Source: an uncultured Bacilli bacterium (GTDB lineage: Bacteria; Bacillota_I; Bacilli_A; RF39; UBA660). From it: a DNA stretch of 64,000 bases. Below the pieces are notes generated by a model. That model had not been told where the DNA came from, did no database searches, and saw only the letters and a program-made list of their open reading frames with translations. This document shows positions 1-7,795 of this stretch, in pieces. A program made the position numbers and the translations under genes. Each line of letters starts with the position of its first letter. Within the stretch, counting starts at the first letter, position 1. The stretch covers positions 186,001-250,000 of the forward strand of contig CAKPNA010000001.1 in assembly GCA_934168275.1 (NCBI GenBank). Reading direction: 5' to 3'.

Positions 1-1995
1 ATTACTTATCATAATAATAAAGAATATATTTATAAATACACATAAACCTGCCGGTAAAGCATTTCTAAATACTTTGACCATAAACCCTTTTTTAACCTTT
101 GTATAATTAGGTTCTAGAGCCAAGAAGAATGAAGGAATACCTACACAAAATGCTCCAATCAATGATAACTGTACCGGATAGAAAGGATATTCATGAGCAA
201 GAACTATTGATAGTATTGATAATATAAATGAATAAATAGTCTTAATTAAATACATACTAGATACTCTCTCGATATTATTAACTACTCTTCGACCCTCATT
301 AACTATATCCGGAAGTATCCCAAAGTCAGCATCAGTTAAAACTACCTCAGCCACATTTCTTGCCGCACTTACCCCATTAGCAAGAGCAATACCACAGTCT
401 GATTCCTTTAAGGCTAAAATATCGTTAACACCATCTCCTATCATACCAACCGTCTTATCTTCTTTCAAAGCCTTAACAATCATCTTCTTTTGTTCAGGAG
501 TAACACGCCCAAAAATCATATATTCATTAACAATACTCTTAAGCTTATCATAATCTTCTGGTAAATCTTTACCACTTATATACTTATCATAACCATCAAA
601 ATCTAAATACTTAACAATATTTGATACTGTTAATGGATTATCCCCTGATATAATCTTTAAACTAACATCTTGACTTTTAAAATACTCTAACGTTTCTTTA
701 GCATTCTTTCGGACATTATCTTTAATAATAATAAAGGCTATTACTTTACTATCAACTATCTTATTACCTTCTACCTTACCTTTAGCTAAAGTAAGTATTC
801 GGTATCCCTTATCCGTAAATTTAACTAATTCTGGATAATCTTCAATCTTCTTATCAGTAAGATATTCTAAAGCTCCTAATCCATAGTCTCCTTCTTTAAA
901 AGAAACTGCACTATATTTTCTAGATGATGAAAAAGGAATTCTTTTTATTACCTCATAATCACTATTCTTATTAAAATATTTACTAAGTGCTTTATCTGTA
1001 GCATTAATATCCTTATCTAACATATTACCTACTATTTTATTAACATCATACTTTTCATTAAGCTTTAAAATATCTACTACTTCCATTGTCCCATCAGTAA
1101 TAGTTCCTGTTTTATCAAGGCATAAGACATCAACACAAGCAAGTAATTCAATACCATTTAATTTTTGAATAATAACTTTCTTCTTAGCCATCTTAATAAC
1201 TCCGACTGTCAAAGCAATTGAAGTAAGAAGCATTAACCCTTCCGGTATCATTCCATTAACTCCAGCCACTGCTCCTAGAATAGCCTCTGAATAACTATTT
1301 TTATTATAAAAATATTGTGATATAAATAATAAAACTGCTGTTGGTACTATTAAAACAGTAACTACCTTTAAAATACTATTAATACTCTTCTTTAAATAAG
1401 AAGTATTTTCTTTAATCGTTGCTGCTTCTTTAACTAAATTACTAGCATATGTATCTTCATTAATTGATATAACTTTAGCATATACTTCACCACTAGTAAT
1501 AACTGTTCCTGATATAAGTTTATCTCCTACATTCTTAGTAATCGCATCACTCTCACCTGTAATAACTGACTCATCAACTTCACAATTATTACCTTTAACT
1601 ATTACAGCATCTACGCAAATATCATCACCAACTGTTAAGCATAAAATATCATCAATAACTATATCCCAAGTATTAATCTGCTCTTTCTTACCTTCTCTTA
1701 CTACTGTAACCTTATCACTATTAGCAATAGTAAGACCATCGATGATCTTTTTAGCTTTTATCTCTTGATATATTGATATCACCGTATTAATAATTATAAC
1801 ACCTAAAAATGTTGCATTAGCAAACTGTCCAGTTGTTAATACTAAGATAAATAATACAACATTAATCATATTAAATAAAGTAATAGTATTAGATAAAACA
1901 ATAGTCTTAATACTTCTCGAATGTTTAACATTCTTATTATTAACAAGCCCATTAGATATACGATACTCAACATCCTGTCTATTTAAACCATCCAT
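1..1995 (-). CDS. P-type cation-transporting ATPase, 3' end beyond window
   Basis: The first 665 codons of a P-type ATPase; the C-terminus is cut off by the window edge. Reading from ATG at 1995 shows the actuator motif TGES near residue 145, a PEGL motif in a membrane helix near 250, the phosphorylation motif DKTGT (Asp near 294) and the hinge motif GDGVND near 519. Two hydrophobic segments near residues 35-75 and a multi-helix C-terminal part follow the usual P-type plan. The overlapping ATG at 1991 hits a stop at once, so 1995 is the start. The PEGL variant occurs in Exp7-like cation pumps of Firmicutes (recalled knowledge), so calcium or another divalent cation is plausible but unproven. 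Perhaps 100-150 residues are missing. Confidence 0.9.
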   Translation of the reverse strand, partial: MDGLNRQDVEYRISNGLVNNKNVKHSRSIKTIVLSNTITLFNMINVVLFILVLTTGQFANATFLGVIIINTVISIYQEIKAKKIIDGLTIANSDKVTVVREGKKEQINTWDIVIDDILCLTVGDDICVDAVIVKGNNCEVDESVITGESDAITKNVGDKLISGTVITSGEVYAKVISINEDTYASNLVKEAATIKENTSYLKKSINSILKVVTVLIVPTAVLLFISQYFYNKNSYSEAILGAVAGVNGMIPEGLMLLTSIALTVGVIKMAKKKVIIQKLNGIELLACVDVLCLDKTGTITDGTMEVVDILKLNEKYDVNKIVGNMLDKDINATDKALSKYFNKNSDYEVIKRIPFSSSRKYSAVSFKEGDYGLGALEYLTDKKIEDYPELVKFTDKGYRILTLAKGKVEGNKIVDSKVIAFIIIKDNVRKNAKETLEYFKSQDVSLKIISGDNPLTVSNIVKYLDFDGYDKYISGKDLPEDYDKLKSIVNEYMIFGRVTPEQKKMIVKALKEDKTVGMIGDGVNDILALKESDCGIALANGVSAARNVAEVVLTDADFGILPDIVNEGRRVVNNIERVSSMYLIKTIYSFILSILSIVLAHEYPFYPVQLSLIGAFCVGIPSFFLALEPNYTKVKKGFMVKVFRNALPAGLCVFINIFFIIMISN

Positions 1996-2098
1996 TATTA
2001 ATACCTCTTTCCTACACATACTACAATAATTTTATCAAAATATATATCATCAGTCAATTAATCTAACACTTAAAAATAATATAAATTAAATGTAAATA

Positions 2099-2123
2099 AA
2101 AACAAGAGTATATTACCCCTGTT
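2099..2123 (-). terminator. Intrinsic terminator after the 132-aa unknown gene
   Basis: On the minus strand, AACAGGGG pairs with CTCTTGTT (two G-U pairs) and is followed by a T-run. It lies directly after the stop of the gene at 2124-2522. Confidence 0.6.
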
Positions 2124-2522
2124 CTATAACCATTTATTATTTACTAGTTCTAATATTTCATCTCTTTCATACTGATTAGTAAACTCTATTATCTTCTTAA
2201 TAACATTCTGAATTAAAACACTATTATTTAAATCAACTTCATCTTTGGAAAGTATCTTACTAAGACCTCTTTTATATTGACTATCTTCAACATACATAGA
2301 TAAACTATGATCTATTTGATATATAATTCTTAATTGATTAATATTTTCTCCATCACAAGAAAATATTAATTCACGATACCAATCTATTAACTTAGACGAT
2401 AAAGTATCACCATATTCATATTCATAATTAACTATTTTATCATAATTAGGACAATTACTTAAAATCTTATTAACATATCTTAAATTAATTGTTTTAGTTT
2501 CTACTAAATCTGTATCTATCAT
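2124..2522 (-). CDS. Hypothetical protein, 132 aa
   Basis: Not recognised. The protein is soluble and mainly charged, with predicted helical stretches, no signal peptide and no membrane segment. A longer reading frame begins at 2534 with GTG. However, the sequence AAGGTGG that would be the ribosome site overlaps that GTG and sits about 8 nt before the ATG at 2522, so 2522 is preferred. It lies between sigE and the ATPase and ends at its own terminator, so it may be the last gene of the sigE transcript. No function is proposed. Confidence 0.6.
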   Translation of the reverse strand: MIDTDLVETKTINLRYVNKILSNCPNYDKIVNYEYEYGDTLSSKLIDWYRELIFSCDGENINQLRIIYQIDHSLSMYVEDSQYKRGLSKILSKDEVDLNNSVLIQNVIKKIIEFTNQYERDEILELVNNKWL

Positions 2523-2596
2523 ATAACTACCCACCTTATCTTAATTTCAGTATAACATATTTTATAACAATGTAAAGTATAATTAACTATTTTTAC

Positions 2597-3289
2597 CTAT
2601 ATTCTAATAATACTTTTTAATCTAGCTATTACCTTCTTCTCTATTCTAGATATATATGATTGACTAATACCCAACTTATCCGCTACTTCTTTTTGTGTTA
2701 ATTCTCTCTTATTATTTAAACCATATCTTAACTCAATAATTTCTCTATCTCTCTCATTTAACTTATTAATCTCATCAATCATAATCTTCTTATCAAGTGC
2801 ATTCTCTAATCCTTTAGTAACTATATCCGGTGAAGTACCTAACACATCCTCTAAATGAAGTTCATTTCCTTCAGCATCAAAACTAAGACTATCTTCAAAA
2901 CTAACTTCTCCTTTTCTTCTCTTAGTTTTTCTTAAATACATAAGTATTTCATTATCAATACATCTTGAAGCATAAGTAGCTAACTTAATATTCTTATCTA
3001 ATTTATAAGTACTAACTGCCTTAATCAAACCAATCGTTCCAATAGAAACCAAATCTTCTAAATCAACATTAGTATTATCATACTTCTTAGCTAAGAATAC
3101 TACTAATCTTAAATTATGTTCAATTAATTTATCACTAGCTTCCTTATCCCCATTTTCTTTTCTACCAACCCAATATATTTCTTCTTCTTTAGAAAAAGGT
3201 TCTGGTAATTTATCAGTACTTCCTATAAAAAAACAATAATTATATTTATTTAATATCTTCTTTATTAACTCTATTATCTTCTTTATAAT
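2597..3289 (-). CDS. sigE: Sporulation sigma factor SigE-like, with pro-sequence, non-AUG start
   Basis: About 230 residues that align through their length with B. subtilis SigE as recalled. Region 2 contains DLVSIGTIGLIKAV and KLATYASRCIDNEILMYLR. The linker has FDAEGNELHLEDVLG. Region 4 ends in ELTQKEVADKLGISQSYISRIEKK. Upstream of the first conventional start (TTG 3052) the same frame stays open and encodes SigE-type sequence, including NLRLVVFLAKKYDNTNVDLEDL and FFIGSTDKLPEP. Before that is a short Lys/Ile-rich amphipathic stretch that looks like a pro-sequence. There is no in-frame ATG, GTG or usable TTG at the head. A strong ribosome site AAAGGGTGAT (3299-3290) abuts ATT 3289 and ATA 3286, so initiation is probably at one of these. 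No spoIIGA is adjacent. Confidence 0.88.
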   Translation of the reverse strand: MIKKIIELIKKILNKYNYCFFIGSTDKLPEPFSKEEEIYWVGRKENGDKEASDKLIEHNLRLVVFLAKKYDNTNVDLEDLVSIGTIGLIKAVSTYKLDKNIKLATYASRCIDNEILMYLRKTKRRKGEVSFEDSLSFDAEGNELHLEDVLGTSPDIVTKGLENALDKKIMIDEINKLNERDREIIELRYGLNNKRELTQKEVADKLGISQSYISRIEKKVIARLKSIIRI

Positions 3290-3362
3290 ATCACCCTTTC
3301 ATTAATATTATAAATTACTAATAATAAAATTATTGTCGAATACTAAGTTATCTAATACATAA

Positions 3363-3410
3363 AATCCATTGAAAATTTTTGCCACTTTTACCACTTTTTT
3401 TCAATGGATT
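3363..3410 (-). terminator. Terminator-like hairpin between ddl and sigE
   Basis: AATCCATTGAAAA (3363-3375) and TTTTCAATGGATT (3398-3410) form a 13-bp stem. Read on the minus strand it is followed by TTTTAT. It lies just after the ddl stop and would separate ddl from sigE. Confidence 0.6.
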
Positions 3411-3416
3411 AATTAT

Positions 3417-4343
3417 TTACTTACTTAATTTATTAGTTATCAATCTATCTAAAAACTCTCCATAAGATATATTCTTAAGTTTTAACTCTTTAGGTATTAA
3501 ACTATGTCCTGTCATACCAGGTAAAGTATTTATTTCTAATACATATATATCATTATCACTAACTATCATATCTACTCTAGCATAATCTTTACTATTTAAA
3601 GTAATAAATACTTCTTTAGCAATATCTTTAATTCTACTAACTATATCTTCACTTAAACTAGATATATCTATATATGTCTTATCATCATCATACTTAGCTT
3701 TATAATCATAAAATATTGAATTAGGTTTAATATCTAATACATCAAGTACTTCTATAACATTACCATCTTCTATCACACCACAAGATATTTCATTACCACT
3801 AATATATTCTTCTACTAATATATCATATCCTAATCTCTTTAATTTCTTTAACCCTCTCATTAACTCTCTAGTATTATTAACTATCATAACTCCCACACTA
3901 GAACCTTCTTCATTAGGCTTAATAACCAATGGATAATCTAACTTACTATAATTCTTTTTATCTATCTTATCACTATTCTTAATAAATAAATATTTAGGAG
4001 TCTTAATATTATTACTTTCTAATAATTTCTTAGTAATATATTTATTCATTCCAATCGCACTACCTAGTACATCACTACCTATATAAGGAATATTCAAACA
4101 CTCTAACAACCCTTGAATACTACCATTCTCCCCTATCCCGCCATGTAATCCAATAATAACTATATCTAATTTATTATTTAATATATCATATACCCATTTA
4201 TTATCTAATTCATAAGGTATAAATATCTTAACTATATTATACTTACTACTATCTAGATTATTTATTATTTCCATACCAGTATTTATTGATATATCACACT
4301 CATTAGATCTTCCTCCATATATAACACCTACATTTAATTTCAT
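3417..4343 (-). CDS. ddl: D-alanine--D-alanine ligase
   Basis: A 308-residue ATP-grasp ligase that joins two D-alanines for the peptidoglycan stem peptide in the cytosol. Visible hallmarks are VGVIYGGRSNECDISI at the start, GLHGGIGENGSIQGLLE near 66, GSSVGV in the ATP-binding loop near 148, the YDYKAKYDD loop near 217, ARVDMIV near 256 and the metal-binding EINTLPGMTGHSL near 270. The YDYKAKY loop fits the D-Ala-D-Ala type. The length is slightly short of 350-residue family members but complete. The ATG follows GGTGAT. It is downstream of the unknown gene 4397-5296 and separated from it by a terminator. Confidence 0.95.
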   Translation of the reverse strand: MKLNVGVIYGGRSNECDISINTGMEIINNLDSSKYNIVKIFIPYELDNKWVYDILNNKLDIVIIGLHGGIGENGSIQGLLECLNIPYIGSDVLGSAIGMNKYITKKLLESNNIKTPKYLFIKNSDKIDKKNYSKLDYPLVIKPNEEGSSVGVMIVNNTRELMRGLKKLKRLGYDILVEEYISGNEISCGVIEDGNVIEVLDVLDIKPNSIFYDYKAKYDDDKTYIDISSLSEDIVSRIKDIAKEVFITLNSKDYARVDMIVSDNDIYVLEINTLPGMTGHSLIPKELKLKNISYGEFLDRLITNKLSK

Positions 4344-4374
4344 ATCATCACCAATATAAGTATATGATTAAATG

Positions 4375-4396
4375 AAAAAAACTACGCCTGTAGTTT
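4375..4396 (-). terminator. Terminator of the 299-aa unknown gene
   Basis: On the minus strand AAACTAC, loop AGGC, GTAGTTT followed by a run of T. It touches the stop codon of the gene at 4397. Confidence 0.8.
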
Positions 4397-5296
4397 CTAT
4401 CTTTTACGTCTTCTAACTAATCTATTTTGTTTAATAACTTCATCTTTTGGAATATCAATATTTAATTTATAAGATATCTTAGGTTCTCTAAATTTAACAG
4501 TAGGCATATCTTTTAATGATTCAAGACTATATTTATCCATTAAATAATCATATGCTCTAACCATATACTTATCTCTTCCCATAAATATAATAGTATATAC
4601 TGAAACAGTAATATTATCTTTATCTATCTTAACCATAACTATATCATCATCAGTTAAATATGTATCAGTAGGAATATCATCAATAGATATATTATTAATA
4701 CTATTATCTAATAACCCCAACATATCTTCACCAATAGTATCATCATCACTATCTCTATATTCCTCTAATTCTCTTCTATACTTATCCTTAAGTAAACTAA
4801 CTATATCTTCTTCCTTAGGTATACATAAGTCTTTATAAAATTCCCCATCTAAATTCATTAAATAACTATTACTATTATTAAATAAATTATCTAATTCTTC
4901 TCTAGATAACATAAGTACTCTATCATTAGAATTAACAAACTTAGTTAAAACTAAAGCACTATTACCATCTCTAACAATATACTTCTCATATACATTTCCA
5001 TCTTTAATCATTACATATACTTTATCATAATCAAATAATTGTATAGTATGTTTAACTTCAAATAACCCATTTTTTGATATATAAGTAGGAATATTAGCAT
5101 AAGCAAAAGACTTTCTTCTATCATCTTCCATATATCTATTAATAGATACACAAGGATAATCTATAACATCATGATATATAATACCATCTCTACTAAATAT
5201 AGTTAATGAATCATTATAACCAATACTTACTTGTACACAATCACTACCTACATAAGGTCTACTAACTCTCTCTACTATTTCATCCCTATTTTTCAT
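4397..5296 (-). CDS. Hypothetical protein, 299 aa
   Basis: Not recognised. A soluble, Asp/Glu-rich protein with a basic C-terminus (ending RLVRRRKR) and a strongly acidic middle near residues 175-200. It has no signal peptide, membrane segment, RT motif (YxDD) or other catalytic signature. The start follows GAGGAG with 8-nt spacing. It lies directly beyond the terminator of the DGR template transcript, where many DGRs carry the reverse transcriptase, but it does not resemble one. Its own terminator isolates it from ddl. Confidence 0.7.
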   Translation of the reverse strand: MKNRDEIVERVSRPYVGSDCVQVSIGYNDSLTIFSRDGIIYHDVIDYPCVSINRYMEDDRRKSFAYANIPTYISKNGLFEVKHTIQLFDYDKVYVMIKDGNVYEKYIVRDGNSALVLTKFVNSNDRVLMLSREELDNLFNNSNSYLMNLDGEFYKDLCIPKEEDIVSLLKDKYRRELEEYRDSDDDTIGEDMLGLLDNSINNISIDDIPTDTYLTDDDIVMVKIDKDNITVSVYTIIFMGRDKYMVRAYDYLMDKYSLESLKDMPTVKFREPKISYKLNIDIPKDEVIKQNRLVRRRKR

Positions 5297-5369
5297 AACA
5301 CTATCTCCTCACGTCATTTTATTCTATCACAATTATATATATTTTTAAACCACTACTATAAAATATTCT

Positions 5370-5401
5370 AAAAATACTTCAGATATCACTACCTGAAGTA
5401 T
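5370..5401 (-). terminator. Terminator of the template-RNA transcript
   Basis: ATACTTCAG (5401-5393 on the minus strand), a 10-nt loop and CTGAAGTAT (5382-5374), followed by TTTTT. It is a perfect 9-bp stem. Confidence 0.75.
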
Positions 5402-5527
5402 ATATTTAAATATAATTTAATCTATATTAGTGTTCAATACAATTTACTTACTAATATAGATTGTCTACAATCTTTTTAGAATTTTTTTAATTTTCAATCC
5501 ATAGAATCTACCTGTTTCACATATAAA

Positions 5528-5570
5528 GGCAAAATATTACCATAGCAATTATATTGTTATAGATTTTGCC
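5528..5570 (-). other. Hairpin 3' of the template repeat
   Basis: GGCAAAAT at 5528-5535 is the inverse of ATTTTGCC at 5563-5570. An inner near-palindrome (ATAGCAAT/ATTGTTAT) extends the structure. It starts 30 nt beyond the template repeat and is probably part of the template RNA fold. Confidence 0.6.
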
Positions 5571-5599
5571 GAAGTAAACGTACAAAAAATAGTAAAAAT

Positions 5600-5712
5600 A
5601 CGGACGGACCCCGTTAGAGTTGTTGACGTTGTTGTTGTTCAAGTTCCCATCAGAGTCCAAGTTGAACTCGTTAGCATTCGAGTTGTTGAAGTTATACGGA
5701 GACAAAGCCCAA
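5600..5712 (-). repeat. DGR template repeat (TR)
   Basis: A 113-nt near copy of the end of the gene 5971-7539 (positions 6048-6160), same orientation and with no gaps. Read in the target frame it contains 13 AAC codons. By hand count, 21 of its 32 adenines differ in the VR, versus 6 of its 81 other bases. Invariant blocks flank the variable part: TTGGGCTTTGTCTCCGT at the 5' side and CGTCCGT at the 3' side. At the 3' end the TR has GGGGTCCGTCCGT and the VR GGGGTGCGTCCGT, a C/G difference where IMH*/IMH pairs normally differ. Adenine-specific divergence of this kind is the defining DGR signature. Confidence 0.92.
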
Positions 5713-5898
5713 ACTAAAAGTCAAAAACTAACGAAGCAATCTCACGGTAAGATCCTAAGTTAATTTATATAAACTATATCATATAGATTAACCCATAATA
5801 ATATTTATATTGCCGGCTCCTATTTAGTCGCCGGACTTCACTAATAGATTATCTCTTTGTTAAGGGGTTACCTTTACCTCAAGATTATCTTTATTATT

Positions 5899-5922
5899 GG
5901 CCTTGAAAGGGTTTTCAAGGCC
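5899..5922. other. 10-bp cruciform-type inverted repeat between VR gene and TR
   Basis: GGCCTTGAAA (5899-5908), a 4-nt loop, then TTTCAAGGCC (5913-5922): a perfect 10-bp stem. No T-run follows on either strand, so it is a poor intrinsic terminator. Known DGRs often carry a short perfect hairpin/cruciform with a 4-nt loop just downstream of the VR that aids retrohoming. Here it lies 126 nt past the VR and 49 nt past the stop codon, which is farther than usual. The loop is not the typical GRNA. Confidence 0.6.
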
Positions 5923-5970
5923 ATCCATTCAAGCATTATGCAAGGGATAGAACTAATTTTCTTCCAAGCT

Positions 5971-7539
5971 CTATCCAATCACGAACGGATCTGCAGCAGT
6001 CCCTGATCCTCCTCCTGTCATCCCTATCCCCGGTTGAAGTGAAACGGACGGACGCACCCCACGAGGGGTATTGACGGTGCTGGAGTGCAAGTGCCCACCA
6101 GAGCTCAAGCCGAACTCGTCAGCAAACGGGTAGAGGAAGTCAAACGGAGACAAAGCCCAATAAGATTTTCCTGTATATAAGTAAAATGAACCATTTGCAT
6201 CAGATGAACTACTATAATATTTTCCTCCGGCATATACCATTTCATCAGCAGTTATTAATCCAACTGGATATGTTAATGCACCATTACCATTACTTGTATT
6301 TACTGTAAACTTATCATTATCTTGAGCACATTTTAATGTTGGTGTTGGATTTGATACCTTAGGTCCTACTCTAGATGTTGGACCATATACTGTTTTATTT
6401 GTTCCATATCCTAATGTTGTATAACTACTATAATTCCCACCATTTGAATTTGCTAAATCTGTTACTATACTTCTATCATTACACCATACTGTATCTTCTA
6501 ATTGTAATGTATAACTTGTCATATTATTTTCATACCATGTATCTATTACTCCCTTTATTGTTGAATCATTTGTATTGGCATGAGTACTTGCGTATGTACT
6601 TGATTCAGTAGTTCCAAACATATATCCTACATATGCATTATCATCACGAGTTGAATTAAATGCTGAACTACCTATTGTAGAATTATTACCTGTATTATTA
6701 CATTGACCATTAGATGGTACTCCATCATAGATAAGTTTTACTCCACCTGTCTCGGTAGTTCTTACTATTCGCCAACAGAAATTAGCAAATATTACACGAT
6801 TATCTACATTACCTCGATAGTAATATACCGGATTACCACTATCGGTATTAGTAATCATAAATATACCATTAGTATTATCTTGTACTGATGTTTTACTAAA
6901 ATCAATAGTAGTTGTTGTATCAGCATTATTTTTTATATAATCATATAAAGGAATAGTTTTTACTGCTTCTGTTGTTAAATTAGGATTATTACTAGATGTT
7001 CCTTTCATATTAACTGATATACTACCTGATAGATTTTGAGTTTCTTTTTCATCTAACCATATATAGAGATAATATGTTTTGGTATAAGTATTACTTGTAT
7101 TAGTAATATTATCATAGTCATTCTTTACTATCCATATATCACTACCTACTGTGGCATTACTAAAATTACCATTTGCAATTAAACCATCAGTACAACTATT
7201 CTCAGATGTTGTTAAAGCATATTTCATTGTAGTAGTCTTTAAACTATCCGATAATGTTGCTACATTCATACCTATACTAAATGATACTTTACCACCTGAA
7301 GTATTATTGGAGGTTGCCACAATTTTCTTCTTAATAGCATATTCACTAGTACACTTAGATGGCATGAATGAAGTATTAGTATTGCCTCCTCCATCAATAG
7401 TCATTGTCAAATTACCTGCTCTAATTTGGGTAATATTAGTGGCTACTGCACTTGTTGTATAATAAGCAAATGTTCCTCCAATACCTAGCATTACTATTGA
7501 TAAAATAGTTAAAATAATAAATAATCTCTTTCTTTCCAT
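5971..7539 (-). CDS. DGR target: surface protein with SipW/TasA-like N-terminus and variable C-terminus
   Basis: 522 residues. Residues 1-28 are a signal segment (MERKRL, hydrophobic core, then GIGGTFAYYT) of the SipW-dependent type. This is followed by TNITQIRAGNLTMTIDG, like the N-terminus of TasA/CalY fibre proteins. The middle has VIFANFCWRIVRTTETGGVKLIYDG and a domain ending YWALSP...GVRPSVSL, a type common in surface proteins of gut Firmicutes. Residues 461-497 are the VR: about 17 positions differ from the template-encoded residue, mostly Asn in the template. The tail GGGSGTAADPFVIG is invariant relative to the paralogue. It is probably exported and ligand-binding, with sequence diversified by retrohoming. 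The start has AAAGGG upstream, downstream of a leader ORF and attenuator. The paralogue is 48325-50148. Confidence 0.85.
   Translation of the reverse strand: MERKRLFIILTILSIVMLGIGGTFAYYTTSAVATNITQIRAGNLTMTIDGGGNTNTSFMPSKCTSEYAIKKKIVATSNNTSGGKVSFSIGMNVATLSDSLKTTTMKYALTTSENSCTDGLIANGNFSNATVGSDIWIVKNDYDNITNTSNTYTKTYYLYIWLDEKETQNLSGSISVNMKGTSSNNPNLTTEAVKTIPLYDYIKNNADTTTTIDFSKTSVQDNTNGIFMITNTDSGNPVYYYRGNVDNRVIFANFCWRIVRTTETGGVKLIYDGVPSNGQCNNTGNNSTIGSSAFNSTRDDNAYVGYMFGTTESSTYASTHANTNDSTIKGVIDTWYENNMTSYTLQLEDTVWCNDRSIVTDLANSNGGNYSSYTTLGYGTNKTVYGPTSRVGPKVSNPTPTLKCAQDNDKFTVNTSNGNGALTYPVGLITADEMVYAGGKYYSSSSDANGSFYLYTGKSYWALSPFDFLYPFADEFGLSSGGHLHSSTVNTPRGVRPSVSLQPGIGMTGGGSGTAADPFVIG
6048..6160 (-). repeat. 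DGR variable repeat (VR) inside the target gene
   Basis: The recipient copy of the template at 5600-5712, encoding residues 461-497. Substitutions relative to the template include AAC to GAC, CTC, TAC, GGC, CAC, TCC, AGC, ACC and CGT; TAT to TTT; AAT to TTT; and GAT to GGT. Non-adenine changes are TCG to CCG, GAC to AGC (first base), two C to T, TCT to CCT, and the C to G near the 3' end. The reading frame is intact. Invariant residues W, A, L, S, P, F, E and GVRP probably form the scaffold, with variable residues displayed. Confidence 0.9.
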
Positions 7540-7562
7540 AAATGTACAATCCCTTTCTTAGT

Positions 7563-7618
7563 AAATAAAAAACTACGATAAAAAGAGTCTAATCTCTTAA
7601 ACTCTCTATATCGTAGTT
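7563..7618 (-). promoter_or_regulatory. Attenuator-like terminator between leader ORF and DGR target gene
   Basis: On the minus strand AACTACGATA (7618-7609) pairs perfectly with TATCGTAGTT (7580-7571), with an inner AGAGT/ACTCT stem, followed by T-rich sequence. The 5' arm lies inside the last codons of the leader ORF, and the leader stop (7591-7589) is in the loop. Leader translation could therefore mask the 5' arm and allow read-through into the target gene. A 27-nt block covering the loop and right side (7580-7606) is 24/27 identical to 50188-50214 at the paralogous locus. Confidence 0.65.
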
Positions 7619-7708
7619 ATCTTTATTTTTATTTAACAAACAGTTGTTATTATTTGCCCCCCCCCCAAGTAAACTTAGAGTTAACATATTATTATAATTC
7701 TTTTTCAT
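7589..7708 (-). CDS. Leader peptide, 39 aa, with G10 tract
   Basis: Starts MKKNYNNMLTLSLLGGG and ends YDIESLRD. It has a strong ribosome site, AGAAAGGAGT, about 9 nt before the ATG. Codons 15-18 come from a run of ten G on the coding strand (7657-7666 on the plus strand is C10). With ten G the frame reaches the terminator loop. With nine or eleven it would stop 25-45 nt before the terminator's 5' arm. A related leader (NNTLTSILLG, then VCLNN) occupies the same place at 50216-50305. It is probably a regulatory ORF rather than a functional protein. Confidence 0.55.
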   Translation of the reverse strand: MKKNYNNMLTLSLLGGGANNNNCLLNKNKDNYDIESLRD

Positions 7709-7795
7709 AAATTTTAACTCCTTTCTAGTAAACGTTCGTTTGCTATAACCTTTACTCGGAAGAAATATGTTTGTTTATTTTCTTACCTTAAATTA

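Larger units (their letters stand above)
5374..5750 (-). ncRNA. Candidate DGR template RNA (TR transcript), approximate 5' end
   Basis: The stretch 5297-5970 has no real gene. Minus-strand order is: the 113-nt template repeat (5712-5600); a hairpin with GGCAAAAT/ATTTTGCC ends (5570-5528); a 13-bp hairpin AATCTATATTAGT/ACTAATATAGATT (5462-5419); and a terminator (5401-5370). The short open frame through the template (5517-5705) is a by-product of template AAC codons, not a gene. This layout fits a non-coding template RNA with structured 3' flank. The 5' end and promoter are not defined; the transcript may start between the VR gene stop (5971) and 5712, or read through from the VR gene. Confidence 0.6.

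Noticed and set aside
2597..3052. 151-aa version of sigE starting at TTG 3052
   Set aside because: The frame continues upstream with clear SigE sequence and a pro-sequence, so 3052 is internal.
4397..5296. Candidate DGR reverse transcriptase next to the TR
   Set aside because: No YxDD or other RT motif and only 299 acidic residues; it does not look like an RT.
5517..5705. Asn-rich 62-codon open frame
   Set aside because: It is the template repeat read in the target frame plus chance extension. There is no ribosome site and its content is explained by AAC codons.
7657..7666. Assembly artefact explanation for the C10 run
   Set aside because: Not fully excluded, but the leader ORF is intact only with this length and the locus is paralogous to a leader without the run, so it is kept as a finding with this caveat.
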